A stretch of DNA of 44,564 nucleotides from Solirubrobacterales bacterium (GTDB lineage Bacteria; Actinomycetota; Thermoleophilia; Solirubrobacterales; 70-9), in the NCBI GenBank assembly GCA_020438295.1, contig JAGQUV010000013.1, forward strand, positions 1 through 44,564, in the 5' to 3' direction. The stretch's first letter is position 1. Each line of letters starts with the position of its first letter. Below are positions 32,315 through 41,770 of this stretch, in pieces. A model generated the notes under the pieces. The model saw nothing but the letters and a program-made list of their open reading frames with translations, ran no database searches and was not told where the DNA came from. A program made the position numbers and the translations under genes.

Positions 32315-33283
32315 ATGAGTGCGCGCTGGCTCACGGGGAAGGTGGCCGCGGCCATTCTCACGCTGGTGTTCGTGGTCATCTTCAACTTCTTCCTGTTCCG
32401 GGTGATGGGTGACCCGACCACCCAGCTCGCCCGCCTGCCCCAGTCGACCCCGGACGAGATCGAGAAGCTGAAGGCCGACTACGGTCTGGACAAGCCGCTC
32501 CTCGGGCAGTTCGCCGACAACGTCGGCGACACGGTCCGCGGCGATCTCGGGATCAGCCAGAAGTCGCGGCAGCCGGTGGTCGACGAGATCCTGGATGCCC
32601 TGCCGTGGACCCTGTTGCTGGTCGGGACCGGGACCCTGATCGCGACCCTGCTCGGGAGCTGGATGGGGGTGATTGCCGCCACGCGGCGCGGACAAAAGAC
32701 CGATGACGCGATGCTCGGCTTCAGCATGTTCACCTACGCCTCGCCGGAGTACTGGATCGGAATCATCCTGATCCTGGTATTCGCGGTCTGGATACCGATC
32801 TTACCGTCGGGCCTCCAGGTCACGCCGGGGGTCGAGTTCTCAAGTTGGCTGGCCGAGGCGGCCGATGTCGCCGAGCATCTGATCCTGCCGGCCACGGCGA
32901 TGACCCTGATGCTGCTGGGTCAGTACTTCCTGATCATGCGTTCCTCGATGGTCGACGTCCTGACCGAGGACTTCATCACCGTGAAGAGGGCGACCGGGCA
33001 GCGCTGGGACCGGGTGGTCCGCAAGCACGCGGTCCCGAACGCCCTGCTGCCGCTGGTCACGCTCTCGGCGATCCAGTTTGGAGCCGTGGTCGGCGGAGCG
33101 ATCACGATCGAGACGATCTTCTCCTGGCCCGGCCTGGGCGAGCTGACCTTCCAGGCGATCAACGACAAGGACTTCCCGGTGCTCCAGGGGACCTTCCTGA
33201 TCTTCTCGTTCGGGGTGATCCTGGCCAACCTGCTGGCCGACATCCTCTACTTCTACCTCGACCCGAGGGTGCAGACGAAATGA
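32315..33283 (+). CDS. Peptide ABC transporter permease (DppB/OppB type)
   Basis: This 322-residue inner-membrane permease starts with a first helix at about residues 10-30 (VAAAILTLVFVVIFNFFLF). The periplasmic segment YGLDKPLLGQFADNVGDTVRGDLGIS is typical of OppB/DppB. The EAA-loop ATGQRWDRVVRKHAVPNALLPLV contacts the ATPases. ATG 32315 has AGGAG 9 nt upstream. A 65-bp gap after the binding protein gene is the largest in the operon; no hairpin or promoter is obvious in it. Its end overlaps the second permease gene by 4 bp (ATGA). Confidence 0.92.
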   Translation: MSARWLTGKVAAAILTLVFVVIFNFFLFRVMGDPTTQLARLPQSTPDEIEKLKADYGLDKPLLGQFADNVGDTVRGDLGISQKSRQPVVDEILDALPWTLLLVGTGTLIATLLGSWMGVIAATRRGQKTDDAMLGFSMFTYASPEYWIGIILILVFAVWIPILPSGLQVTPGVEFSSWLAEAADVAEHLILPATAMTLMLLGQYFLIMRSSMVDVLTEDFITVKRATGQRWDRVVRKHAVPNALLPLVTLSAIQFGAVVGGAITIETIFSWPGLGELTFQAINDKDFPVLQGTFLIFSFGVILANLLADILYFYLDPRVQTK

Positions 33284-34125
33284 GGGAGAGCGGCGCACTC
33301 AAACTGCTGACCGACACCTGGCGGGGCCGGTTCGGGGTGGCGGTCATCCTGGTCGCCGTGTTCGTCTCGATCTTCGGGACGCTGATCGCCCCGTACGAAC
33401 CCGAGGCCTCCAGCCTCGACGTGCTGCAGCCACCCAGCCTCGACCACTGGCTCGGCACCACCGAGAGCGGGGCCGACGTCTTCTCGCAGCTGCTGGTCGG
33501 AACCCGGGTCTCGGTTCTGGTCGGATTCGCCGCGGCGATCATCTCGGCCGTGCTCGGTTCGATGGTCGGCATCGCCAGCGGCTACTTCGGTGGCTGGACC
33601 GACCGCATCCTCGACGCACTGGAGAACTGGTTCCTGGTGATCCCGACCCTGCCGCTGATGATCGTGCTGGCCCGGCTGCTCGATCCCTCGCTGATCGTGC
33701 TGATCGCGGTGATCGGCTTCACCTCCTGGGCCGGGACCGGGCGGATCGTCCGGGCCCAGGTCCTGACCCTGCGCGAGCGCTCGTTCGTCGAGCGGGCCCG
33801 GGCGCTCGGAGCCGGCGACGGTTACATCATCAGGACCCACATCCTGCCGAACACGCTGCCGCTGATCTTTGCCAGCACGGTGCTGATCATCGCGGTGGCG
33901 ATCCTGTCCGAGGCGGCGCTCGCCTTCCTCGGTCTCGGTGATCCGACCCGGATCTCCTGGGGCACGATGCTGCAGAACGCGTTCGATTCGGGCGCCCCGA
34001 GCGCCGGGGCCTGGTGGTACGTGATCCCGCCCGGGCTCTGCATCACGCTGCTGGTGCTGGCCGTCTCGCTGCTCGGCTTCCTCTACGAGGAATACATCAA
34101 CCCCCGGCTCAGGCGGGAATCGTGA
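33280..34125 (+). CDS. Peptide ABC transporter permease (DppC/OppC type)
   Basis: This 281-residue permease pairs with the upstream DppB-type protein. It shows the OppC N-terminal helix, LGTTESGADVFSQLLVGTRVSVLVG, IASGYFGGWTDRILDALENWFLVIPTLP, and the EAA loop RARALGAGDGYIIRTHILPNTLPLIFA. ATG 33280 overlaps the preceding stop. It is followed 22 bp later by the first ATPase gene. Confidence 0.92.
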   Translation: MRESGALKLLTDTWRGRFGVAVILVAVFVSIFGTLIAPYEPEASSLDVLQPPSLDHWLGTTESGADVFSQLLVGTRVSVLVGFAAAIISAVLGSMVGIASGYFGGWTDRILDALENWFLVIPTLPLMIVLARLLDPSLIVLIAVIGFTSWAGTGRIVRAQVLTLRERSFVERARALGAGDGYIIRTHILPNTLPLIFASTVLIIAVAILSEAALAFLGLGDPTRISWGTMLQNAFDSGAPSAGAWWYVIPPGLCITLLVLAVSLLGFLYEEYINPRLRRES

Positions 34126-34147
34126 GCGTACGGCACGGAGCGCACTC

Positions 34148-35148
34148 ATGAGCCTGCTAGAGGTCAAAGACCTGACGGTCACCCACCGCGGCAAGCCGAT
34201 CGTCGACGGGGTCGACTTCGAGCTGAACAGGGGCGAGTCACTGGCCCTGGCCGGCGAGTCGGGCTGCGGCAAGACGACCACGGCCCTGGCCCTGATGAAG
34301 ATGCTGCCAGAGGGCCTCAAGCAGAAGGGCGGGATCGTGCTGCGCCCGCCCGGGGTCGAAGACCCGATCAACGTGCACCGCCGGACCGAGACCGGCATGC
34401 AGGTGGTTCGCTGGCGCCACATCTCGCTGGTCTTCCAGGGGGCGATGAACGCGCTCGACCCGGTCCAGCACATCGACGATCAGATCGGCGAGGTGATCCG
34501 CCTACATGAGCGCAAGGTGACCGGCAAGCAGGTCAAGGCGCGAATCGACGACCTGCTGGTCACGGTCGGCCTCACCGCGAAACTCGGCAAGCGCTACCCG
34601 CACCAGCTTTCCGGAGGCCAGCGCCAGCGGGTGATGATCGCACTCGCCCTTGCCTGCCGTCCCTCGCTGGTGATCGCCGACGAACCGACCACGGCGCTCG
34701 ACGTGGTCATGCAGGCCCAGGTCCTGCAGCTGCTCGAAAGCCTGCGCGAGGAACTCGATCTCTCGCTGATCCTGATCTCACATGACCTCGGCGTGCTGGC
34801 CGAGACCTGCGACCGGATCGCCGTGATGTACGCGGGCCGGATCGTCGAGATCGGCTCGGTCGAGACGGTCTTCTCGAACCCTCAGCACCCCTACACCAAG
34901 CGCCTGCTGGATTCGCTGCCGGTGATCGGCGGCAGACGCGGGCTGGCCCCGCCGATCCCCGGCGGGCCGCCCGACCCCGGCGACCCGCCGGGGGGCTGCG
35001 CCTTCCATCCGCGCTGCCCGTATTCGACCGACAGGTGCCTCGAAGACCCGCCCCCGGTCGAGGTCGGTCCCGACCACCTGGCGGCCTGCCACTTCTCGCC
35101 CTGGTCGAGCTGGCCCGAGGTCGAGCCGCAGAAGGTGAGGGTGGACGC

Positions 35149-35152
<4 letters not shown>
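34148..35152 (+). CDS. Peptide ABC transporter ATP-binding protein (DppD/OppD type)
   Basis: This 334-residue ATPase has Walker [10 protein letters not shown], the signature LSGGQRQRV, Walker [13 protein letters not shown] and the switch His in ISHDLG. A region after Walker A ([33 protein letters not shown]) is slightly extended. The C-terminal oligo/dipeptide domain has four Cys ([16 protein letters not shown]), a pattern that holds an iron-sulfur cluster in some DppD structures. It ends in a 4-bp overlap with the second ATPase gene. Confidence 0.92.
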
Positions 35153-36191
<1,039 letters not shown>

Positions 36192-36195
<4 letters not shown>

Positions 36196-37208
36196 GCGGC
36201 GAGCGCTGGCGGAAGGTCGCGGGACCGGTCGGCCATGTCCCGACCGGTGAGAAGAACGCGATCACCGACGTCCCCGGCGTCAGGGTCGGCCACGCCCAGG
36301 CCGGCAGTGGCCAGCGCTCCGGGGTGACCGTGGTGGCCCCGCCGTTCCTGCCCACCCCGGCCGCGACCGCGACCGTCAACGGGGTCGGCGAGCTGACCGC
36401 CAAGCTCGAGATCGAGGAACGCGGGGTGATGGAGACCCCGGTCTACCTCTGCGGCTCGCACGCGATCGGGACCGTGCTGCAGGCGGCGATCTCCGCCTCC
36501 GGCCGCGGTCCCGAGCACATCGTGCTGCCGGTGGTGGGGGAGTGCGACGACGGCGAGATGGCCGACTCGCGCACGGTCACCGCCGACGACGTCGAGACCG
36601 CCCGTCGCAACCTGGGCGAGCAGGTCGCTGAGGGCTCGGTCGGAGCCGGAACCGGGATGACCTGCTTCGACTTCCCCGGCGGCATCGGCTCCGCATCCAG
36701 GAAGGTCGGTGACCACCACGTGGGAGTTCTGCTGCTCTGCAACTTCGGCGACCGCGAGTACCTCGACCTGCCGGGCCTCAGGCTCGACCAGGCCGACCGG
36801 AAAGCGGACTCGCAGGGCTCCTGCATCGCGGTCTGCGCGACCGATGCCCCGATGACCCCGCACCAGCTACGCCGTCTGGCGCTCCGGCCCCTGCTCGGCC
36901 TGGTCAGGGCCGGGTCGTACGGCGGCGAGGGCTCGGGCGAGATCGGCATCGCATTCTCGACCGCGGCGCCCGACGACTCCGGCTCGACCCCCGAACGGCC
37001 GGCCGCGGGCGGCGGAATCCCCTGGCAGCAGATGAACCCCTATCTGGTCGCCGGCTGGGAGGCCGGCTGGGAGGCGGTCTACAACTGCCTTCTCGCCGCG
37101 CGCCCGGCCGAGCGCCTCGACGGATCAATGCAGGACCGGTTCCCGGTAGAGCGGGTCCGGGCCGCCGCATCGAGGGCGATCGCGGCCCCGGACGGCGAAA
37201 ACGGATGA
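36192..37208 (+). CDS. S58 family DmpA/BapA-type aminopeptidase
   Basis: Family S58 contains L-aminopeptidase D-amidase/esterase DmpA and the beta-aminopeptidases BapA, autocleaving N-terminal nucleophile enzymes. The 338-residue protein shows NAITDVPGVRVGHAQ at the start, VGAGTGMTCFDFPGGIGSASR, VGVLLLCNFGDREYLDLPG, and the cleavage site QG-SCIAVCATDAPMTPHQL, giving Ser210 as the predicted new N-terminal nucleophile after cleavage between Gly209 and Ser210. DmpA releases D-amino acids and small L-residues; BapA releases beta-amino acids. No signal peptide, so cytoplasmic. TTG 36192 overlaps the upstream stop and ATG 37205 of the next gene overlaps its end. Confidence 0.9.
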
Positions 37209-38575
37209 CCGTCCCCGATCGAGCGCTTCCGCCGCAGGCGCCCCGCCCGGTCCGGGATGACCTCGAAGCAGAGGTCGTCCAACTGACCTCGGACCTGATC
37301 CGGATCGACACCTCAAATCCGCCGGGCAACGAGACGCCGGCCGCCGAGCTGGTCGCCGGATACCTCGGCGCGGCCGGGATCGAGACGGAGCTGGCCGGTC
37401 CCGACCCGGACCGGCTCAACCTGATCGCCCGGATCCGGGGCAGCGGTGAAGGACCCTCGATCATGCTGATGGGCCACACCGACGTGGTCCCGGCGCCGAC
37501 GGAGAACTGGACCGTGAACCCGTTCGATGCGGTCCTCCGCGACGGCCACCTGGTCGGCCGCGGAGCGGTTGACATGAAGGACGAGCTGGCCGCCCGGGCC
37601 GTGGCGATGGCCGCGTTCGCCCGGAGCGGTGCCCGGCCGAAGGGCGACATCGTGCTGGTTGCCGAGTCCGACGAGGAGCGCAACGTCTCCGACGTCGGCA
37701 TGTCCTGGCTGGTCCGGGAGCGCCCCGAACTGAAGAGCGATTTCGCCCTGAACGAGAGCGGAGGATCGCTGCTCGAGCTGGCCGACGGCGGCCGGGCGGT
37801 CACGGTCTCGGTCGGGGAGAAGCTGGTCACCTCATTGCGGATCCGGGTACACGGCCGGGCCGGTCACGCCTCGGTTCCGGATCGCGACAAGAACACCCTC
37901 CGGGCCGCCTCTACCGTGGTCGAGCGGCTGTTCGCATGTGAGGTCCCGGTGATCGTTTCCGACTCGGTTCGCCGGTCACTGGATGCGCTGGGGGCCCCGG
38001 ACGGAAGCGATGCCGAGCGGCTCGACTGGATGGGCCGCCAGCACCCCGGGCTCGCCGATCTGGTTCCGGCAATGACCACGACCTCGATCACGCCGACCGG
38101 TCTGGAGGCCGGCGAGCCGGCCAACGTGATCCCGCCGTTCGCCGACGTGATCTGCGACTGTCGCGCCCTGCCGGGCAGCACCGAGGACGACATCCGGGCC
38201 CAGATCGCGGCGGCGATCGGTCCAGAGAGAGCGAGCGGCGCGGAGATCGAGTACGAGGTCGAGTTCCTCGAGCCGCTGGCCGGCGGGGTCGAGTCACCTC
38301 CCGATACCGAGCTCTATGCCATCCTCGAACGCTACGTCGAGGAGCGGGTGCCCGGAGCGATCCTGCTGCCGCTGGTCACTCCCGGCTTCACCGATTCACA
38401 CTGGGTCCGCCAGGCCTTCGGAACGGTCGCCTACGGCTTCGCTCCGGTTCTCGCCACTGACCTCGATGTCTACCTCGACTCGATGCACGGGGCCGACGAG
38501 CGGATCCGCACCGACGACCTCGTGACGATGGCCGAGTTCCACCTTTTTGCCCTGAACGCGCTCGTCGGGGCCTGA
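37205..38575 (+). CDS. M20 family metallopeptidase (ArgE/DapE/carboxypeptidase G2-like)
   Basis: This 456-residue protein is a two-domain M20 zinc amidohydrolase. Metal ligands are His91 (GHTDVVPA), bridging Asp123 (GRGAVDMKDE) and Glu158 beside the general base Glu157 in AESDEERN; a late His in TDSHWVRQ completes the site. A dimerisation domain lies between. M20 members hydrolyse dipeptides, acyl-amino acids or carbamoyl-amino acids. It closes the 12-gene operon with a 4-bp ATGA overlap to the S58 gene, suggesting it finishes cleavage of the imported peptides. The 3' region 38576-38714 has several GC-rich short repeats but no clear U-tract terminator. Confidence 0.9.
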   Translation: MTVPDRALPPQAPRPVRDDLEAEVVQLTSDLIRIDTSNPPGNETPAAELVAGYLGAAGIETELAGPDPDRLNLIARIRGSGEGPSIMLMGHTDVVPAPTENWTVNPFDAVLRDGHLVGRGAVDMKDELAARAVAMAAFARSGARPKGDIVLVAESDEERNVSDVGMSWLVRERPELKSDFALNESGGSLLELADGGRAVTVSVGEKLVTSLRIRVHGRAGHASVPDRDKNTLRAASTVVERLFACEVPVIVSDSVRRSLDALGAPDGSDAERLDWMGRQHPGLADLVPAMTTTSITPTGLEAGEPANVIPPFADVICDCRALPGSTEDDIRAQIAAAIGPERASGAEIEYEVEFLEPLAGGVESPPDTELYAILERYVEERVPGAILLPLVTPGFTDSHWVRQAFGTVAYGFAPVLATDLDVYLDSMHGADERIRTDDLVTMAEFHLFALNALVGA

Positions 38576-38701
38576 GTCGCCCCGTTTCCCGGCAGTTCCG
38601 GGCCGACATGCATCGGCGGCGCCGGCCCGCAGGTGAACCGGAGGCTCCGGCCCCCGGTCGGCCATCGTCGGCAGAGCCCCCGGCCGGGTCCGCCGCCTGA
38701 T

Positions 38702-38707
38702 TAGCAT
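38702..38707 (+). promoter_or_regulatory. -10-like TAGCAT of a leaderless SDR transcript
   Basis: TAGCAT ends exactly 7 nt before the SDR ATG, so transcription would start at the start codon. No matching -35 is seen. Confidence 0.45.
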
Positions 38708-38714
38708 TTGCAGG

Positions 38715-39749
38715 ATGAGCAGAGAAGGCGTTGTCCGGGCGGTCGACAAGGCGATGGATTTCACCGTGGTGCTGGGGTTCAGCGAGATCGGGTCGGACCT
38801 GCGCCGTCGTATGCACGGCTGGGACACCCCGCGGGTCGACGGCCGGTCGGTGATGGTGACCGGCGCCAATGCCGGCCTCGGCAAGGCGATCTGCCTGGAC
38901 CTGGCCCGGGGAGGGGCTCACGTCCACATGGTCTGCCGCAACCGGGAAAAGGGCGAGCGGGCCCGGGCAGAGATCGAGATCGAAACCGGGGTGGAGCCGG
39001 GGCTCCACATCTGCGACCTGTCCGACCTCGACTCGGTGAGGAACTTCGCCACCGGCTTCGTCGACCGCGGAACCGGGCTCGACGTGCTGATCAACAACGC
39101 CGGCGTGATGCCCCCGGAACGGGTGCACACGGACCAGGGATTCGAGCTCACCTTCGCCACCAACCTGCTCGGCCCGTTCCTGCTCACCGAGCTGCTGATG
39201 CCTGCGCTGAGGGGGGATGCGACAGGGCAGTTTCCGGAAGCGGACGGTCCCGGTTCCGCGGGAAGCGGTTCGGATGGCACCCGAGCGGCGCCGAAGCGGG
39301 TCGTGATGATGTCGTCCGGAGGCATGTATTCGAGCGGCTTCAGCCTCGAAGACCCCCAGCTCGAGGACAAGCAGTACAAGCCGACCGCCGTCTATGCGCA
39401 CACCAAGCGGGCCGAAGTGATGCTGGCCGACGAGTGGCAGTCGAGGGCCGAGGACGGAGACCCGGTCTTCTGCTCGATGCACCCCGGCTGGGCCGACACC
39501 GAGGGCGTGACCGACGCCCTTCCCGCGTTCAACAGGATCGTCGGGCCGATCCTCCGCACCGCGGCCGAAGGCGGAGACACCGCGGTCTGGCTGGCCGGCG
39601 CCACCGAAGAGGAGGCCCCCGGCGGCGAGTTCTACCAGGACCGCGAATCCCGCCCCAAGCACCGGATCCCCCGGACCAGGGAGTCGGCCCACGACCGGAA
39701 AAGGCTCTACGAACTGTGCGCGGAGTTGACCGGGCTCGCGTCCGCCTGA
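38715..39749 (+). CDS. Short-chain dehydrogenase/reductase (DHRS12-like)
   Basis: This 344-residue SDR has an N-terminal extension of about 40 residues (AVDKAMDFTVVLGFSEIGSDLRRRM), the NAD(P) motif TGANAGLG (49-56), LINNAGVM, MMSSGGMYS for the catalytic Ser, and YAHTKRAEVM with the YxxxK pair. The C-terminal GGDTAVWLAGA and the YQDRESRPKHRIP segment resemble retinol dehydrogenase/DHRS12-type SDRs. Between NAGVM and the catalytic Ser there is a Gly/Ser/Asp-rich insertion. Substrate is unknown, likely a lipid or aromatic alcohol/ketone. It stands alone between the peptide operon and etfBA. Confidence 0.9.
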   Translation: MSREGVVRAVDKAMDFTVVLGFSEIGSDLRRRMHGWDTPRVDGRSVMVTGANAGLGKAICLDLARGGAHVHMVCRNREKGERARAEIEIETGVEPGLHICDLSDLDSVRNFATGFVDRGTGLDVLINNAGVMPPERVHTDQGFELTFATNLLGPFLLTELLMPALRGDATGQFPEADGPGSAGSGSDGTRAAPKRVVMMSSGGMYSSGFSLEDPQLEDKQYKPTAVYAHTKRAEVMLADEWQSRAEDGDPVFCSMHPGWADTEGVTDALPAFNRIVGPILRTAAEGGDTAVWLAGATEEEAPGGEFYQDRESRPKHRIPRTRESAHDRKRLYELCAELTGLASA

Positions 39750-39766
39750 ACGCTTGCGGGGTTCCC

Positions 39767-39786
39767 GATTGACTCGTCAGTCAATC
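39767..39786. promoter_or_regulatory. Inverted repeat upstream of etfBA, putative operator
   Basis: Arms GATTGACT (39767-39774) and AGTCAATC (39779-39786) flank the 4-nt centre CGTC. It lies 18 bp after the SDR stop and about 100 bp before etfB, just upstream of a -10-like TAAGAT (39802-39807). The shape resembles TetR-family operators that control acyl-CoA genes; it could also form an RNA hairpin ending SDR transcription. Confidence 0.55.
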
Positions 39787-39886
39787 TCGCGTTCAGGTCG
39801 GTAAGATTGCGGGCCGCATCCGTTTTTTGGCTCGCCAAGCAACATGCGGCCGGGCCAATCCGACACAGCCCCTAAGGAGGCTCAAG

Positions 39887-40678
39887 TTGAAGATCTGCGT
39901 CCTGGTGAAAGAGGTGCCAGACGCCGCGGTACAAAAACGCATCGACACCGACACCATGCGGCTCGATCGTAGCGGCGAGAACAACCTCAATCCCTTTGAT
40001 ACCCACGCCATCGAGGCAGCCATGCAGCTCAAGGAAGGCGGCGAGCTCCAGGTCGACGAGGTGGTTGCCGTCACCATGGGCCCCGACTCCGCGGCGCGCG
40101 CCCTGCAGAAGGCCGTCGCGCTCGGCGCCGACCGCTCGGTCCACCTGGCCGACGACTCGCTGGCCGGCTCCGACGTCTGCGCCACCGGCCTCGCCCTGGC
40201 CAAGGTGCTCGAGTCCGAGAGCCCTGACATCGTCCTGCTCGGGCAGCAGTCCGACGACGGCGAGTGCTACACGATCGGCGCGGTCGTGGCCGACCACCTG
40301 AAGATGCCGTCGTTGACCCAGGTCATCAAGATGGACGTCGACGGCGACAAGCTGCGCTGCGAGCGCCAGGCCGAGTACGGATACGACACGGTCTCGCTGG
40401 CCCTGCCGGCTGTGATCTCGGTCGGCGACGCGATCAACGAACCCCGCTACCCCAGCCTGAAGGCGATCATGGGTGCCAAGAAGAAGCCGCTCGACGGCAA
40501 GTCGGCCACTGATGTCGGCATCGAGGCCTCCCAGGTCGGCGAGGACGGCTCCCAGACCACGGTCCTGGCGCTCAACCCGCCGCCGCAGAAGGAAGCGGGC
40601 GAGATCATCGAAGACGAAGACACCGCCGAGACGGTCGAGAAGATCGTTGCTTGGCTCGACGAAAGGAAGCTGATCTGA
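39887..40678 (+). CDS. etfB: Electron transfer flavoprotein beta subunit
   Basis: EtfB forms the AMP-binding half of the ETF heterodimer that carries electrons from acyl-CoA dehydrogenases. The 263-residue protein starts LKICVLVKEVPDAA, has NPFDTHAIEAAMQLKE, AVTMGP, ALGADR and the signature VEREAEYGY-like CERQAEYGYDTVSLALPAVISVGDAINEPRYPSLKAIMGAKKKPL. TTG 39887 is selected because a consensus TAAGGAGG (39873-39880) lies 6 nt upstream, the best ribosome site in the window. The upstream ATG at 39827 lacks such a site. The stop overlaps the etfA ATG (TGATG). Confidence 0.94.
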   Translation: MKICVLVKEVPDAAVQKRIDTDTMRLDRSGENNLNPFDTHAIEAAMQLKEGGELQVDEVVAVTMGPDSAARALQKAVALGADRSVHLADDSLAGSDVCATGLALAKVLESESPDIVLLGQQSDDGECYTIGAVVADHLKMPSLTQVIKMDVDGDKLRCERQAEYGYDTVSLALPAVISVGDAINEPRYPSLKAIMGAKKKPLDGKSATDVGIEASQVGEDGSQTTVLALNPPPQKEAGEIIEDEDTAETVEKIVAWLDERKLI

Positions 40679-41655
40679 TGGCCGGCATCCTGGTTTACGC
40701 CCTGCATGACGACGAGGGCAACTTCAACAAGAACTCGCTCGGGGCCCTGTCCGAGGCCGGCAAACTGGCCGGAGAGCTCGGGACCGAGGCCGCGGCCGTG
40801 ATCGTCGGGGACGTCTCCGACGACGGTGCCCAGGCGCTCGGCAACTACGGGGTCTCCAAGGTCTACCGGGCCAAGGACGTTCCCGAGGGCCTCGCCCAGC
40901 CGATCGTCGACGTGATGGCCAAGGTCATCAGCGAGAACGACTTCTCCTACGCGCTGTTCGGCGGCGGCCTGCTCGGTTTCGAGATCGGGGCGGGCCTCAC
41001 CGCCCGGCTCGGCGCCGGGGTCACCATGGAGGTGACCAAGGTCAAGGTCGATTCGGGCAAGCTGGTAGCCGAGCGTCCGATCCTTCAGGACTCCCAGATA
41101 GCCGACGTCGGATACGTATCCGAGCCCGGCATCATCATCGGGCGGCTGAACGCGTTCGACATCGAGGAGACCGGCGGCAGCGCCGAGGTGGTCGACGTCG
41201 ACGTGGAGCTGTCCGAGTGGTCGACCAAGGCCGAGATGATCACCCGCGGCGAGCAGCGTGGCGCCGACGTGGACATCGAGGCGGCCGACGTGCTGATCGG
41301 CGGCGGACGCGGTCTCGGTTCGGCCGAGGGCTTCGACGGCGCCGAGGCGCTGGCCGCCGCGTTCGGCGGCAACTCGGCCGTGGCCGCCACCCGCGCGGTG
41401 GTCGACGCCGGCTGGTACCCGTATGCCGCCCAGATCGGCCAGACCGGCAAGACGGTCGCGCCGAAGCTGTACCTGGCGGTCGGTGTGTCCGGCGCGATCC
41501 AGCACAAGGTCGGAATGCAGAACTCGGAGGCGATCGTGGCGATCAACAAGGACGCCAACGCGCCGATCTTCGAGTTCTCAGACCTCGGGATCGTCGGCGA
41601 CCTGAACAAGATCATGCCCAAGCTGACCGAGGCCATCAAGGCCAAGAAGGGCTAG
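40678..41655 (+). CDS. etfA: Electron transfer flavoprotein alpha subunit
   Basis: EtfA carries the redox FAD. The 325-residue product has an N-terminal EtfB-like domain and the conserved C-terminal FAD-binding segment: ADVLIGGGRGLGSAEGFDGAEALA, ATRAVVDAGWYPYAAQIGQTGKTVAPKLYLAVGVSGAIQHKVGMQNSEAIVAINKDANAPIFEFSDLGIVGD. Start and stop are well defined by overlap with etfB and a strong terminator 28 bp downstream. It would accept electrons from the acyl-CoA dehydrogenase at 17.4-18.5 kb and pass them to the quinone oxidoreductase next door. Confidence 0.95.
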   Translation: MAGILVYALHDDEGNFNKNSLGALSEAGKLAGELGTEAAAVIVGDVSDDGAQALGNYGVSKVYRAKDVPEGLAQPIVDVMAKVISENDFSYALFGGGLLGFEIGAGLTARLGAGVTMEVTKVKVDSGKLVAERPILQDSQIADVGYVSEPGIIIGRLNAFDIEETGGSAEVVDVDVELSEWSTKAEMITRGEQRGADVDIEAADVLIGGGRGLGSAEGFDGAEALAAAFGGNSAVAATRAVVDAGWYPYAAQIGQTGKTVAPKLYLAVGVSGAIQHKVGMQNSEAIVAINKDANAPIFEFSDLGIVGDLNKIMPKLTEAIKAKKG

Positions 41656-41683
41656 CCAGGGCACCGCAGCAAGTAACGAGGAG

Positions 41684-41734
41684 GCCGGGCCCCGACCGTC
41701 ACCGGATGACGACCGGGGCCCGGCTTACCCTTTT
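41684..41734 (+). terminator. Strong rho-independent terminator of etfBA
   Basis: GCCGGGCCCC (41684-41693) pairs perfectly with GGGGCCCGGC (41715-41724); the apical part forms a second helix CGTCA/TGACG around CCGGA. The hairpin is followed by TTACCC and TTTT (41731-41734). Confidence 0.85.
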
Positions 41735-41770
41735 CCCCCGATTCGACGAAGTCCCCGAAAGGACCAAAGC

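Noticed and set aside
39769-39807. TTGACT and TAAGAT as a -35/-10 pair for etfBA
   Set aside because: The spacer would be 27 nt, far too long; TTGACT is better seen as an arm of the inverted repeat.
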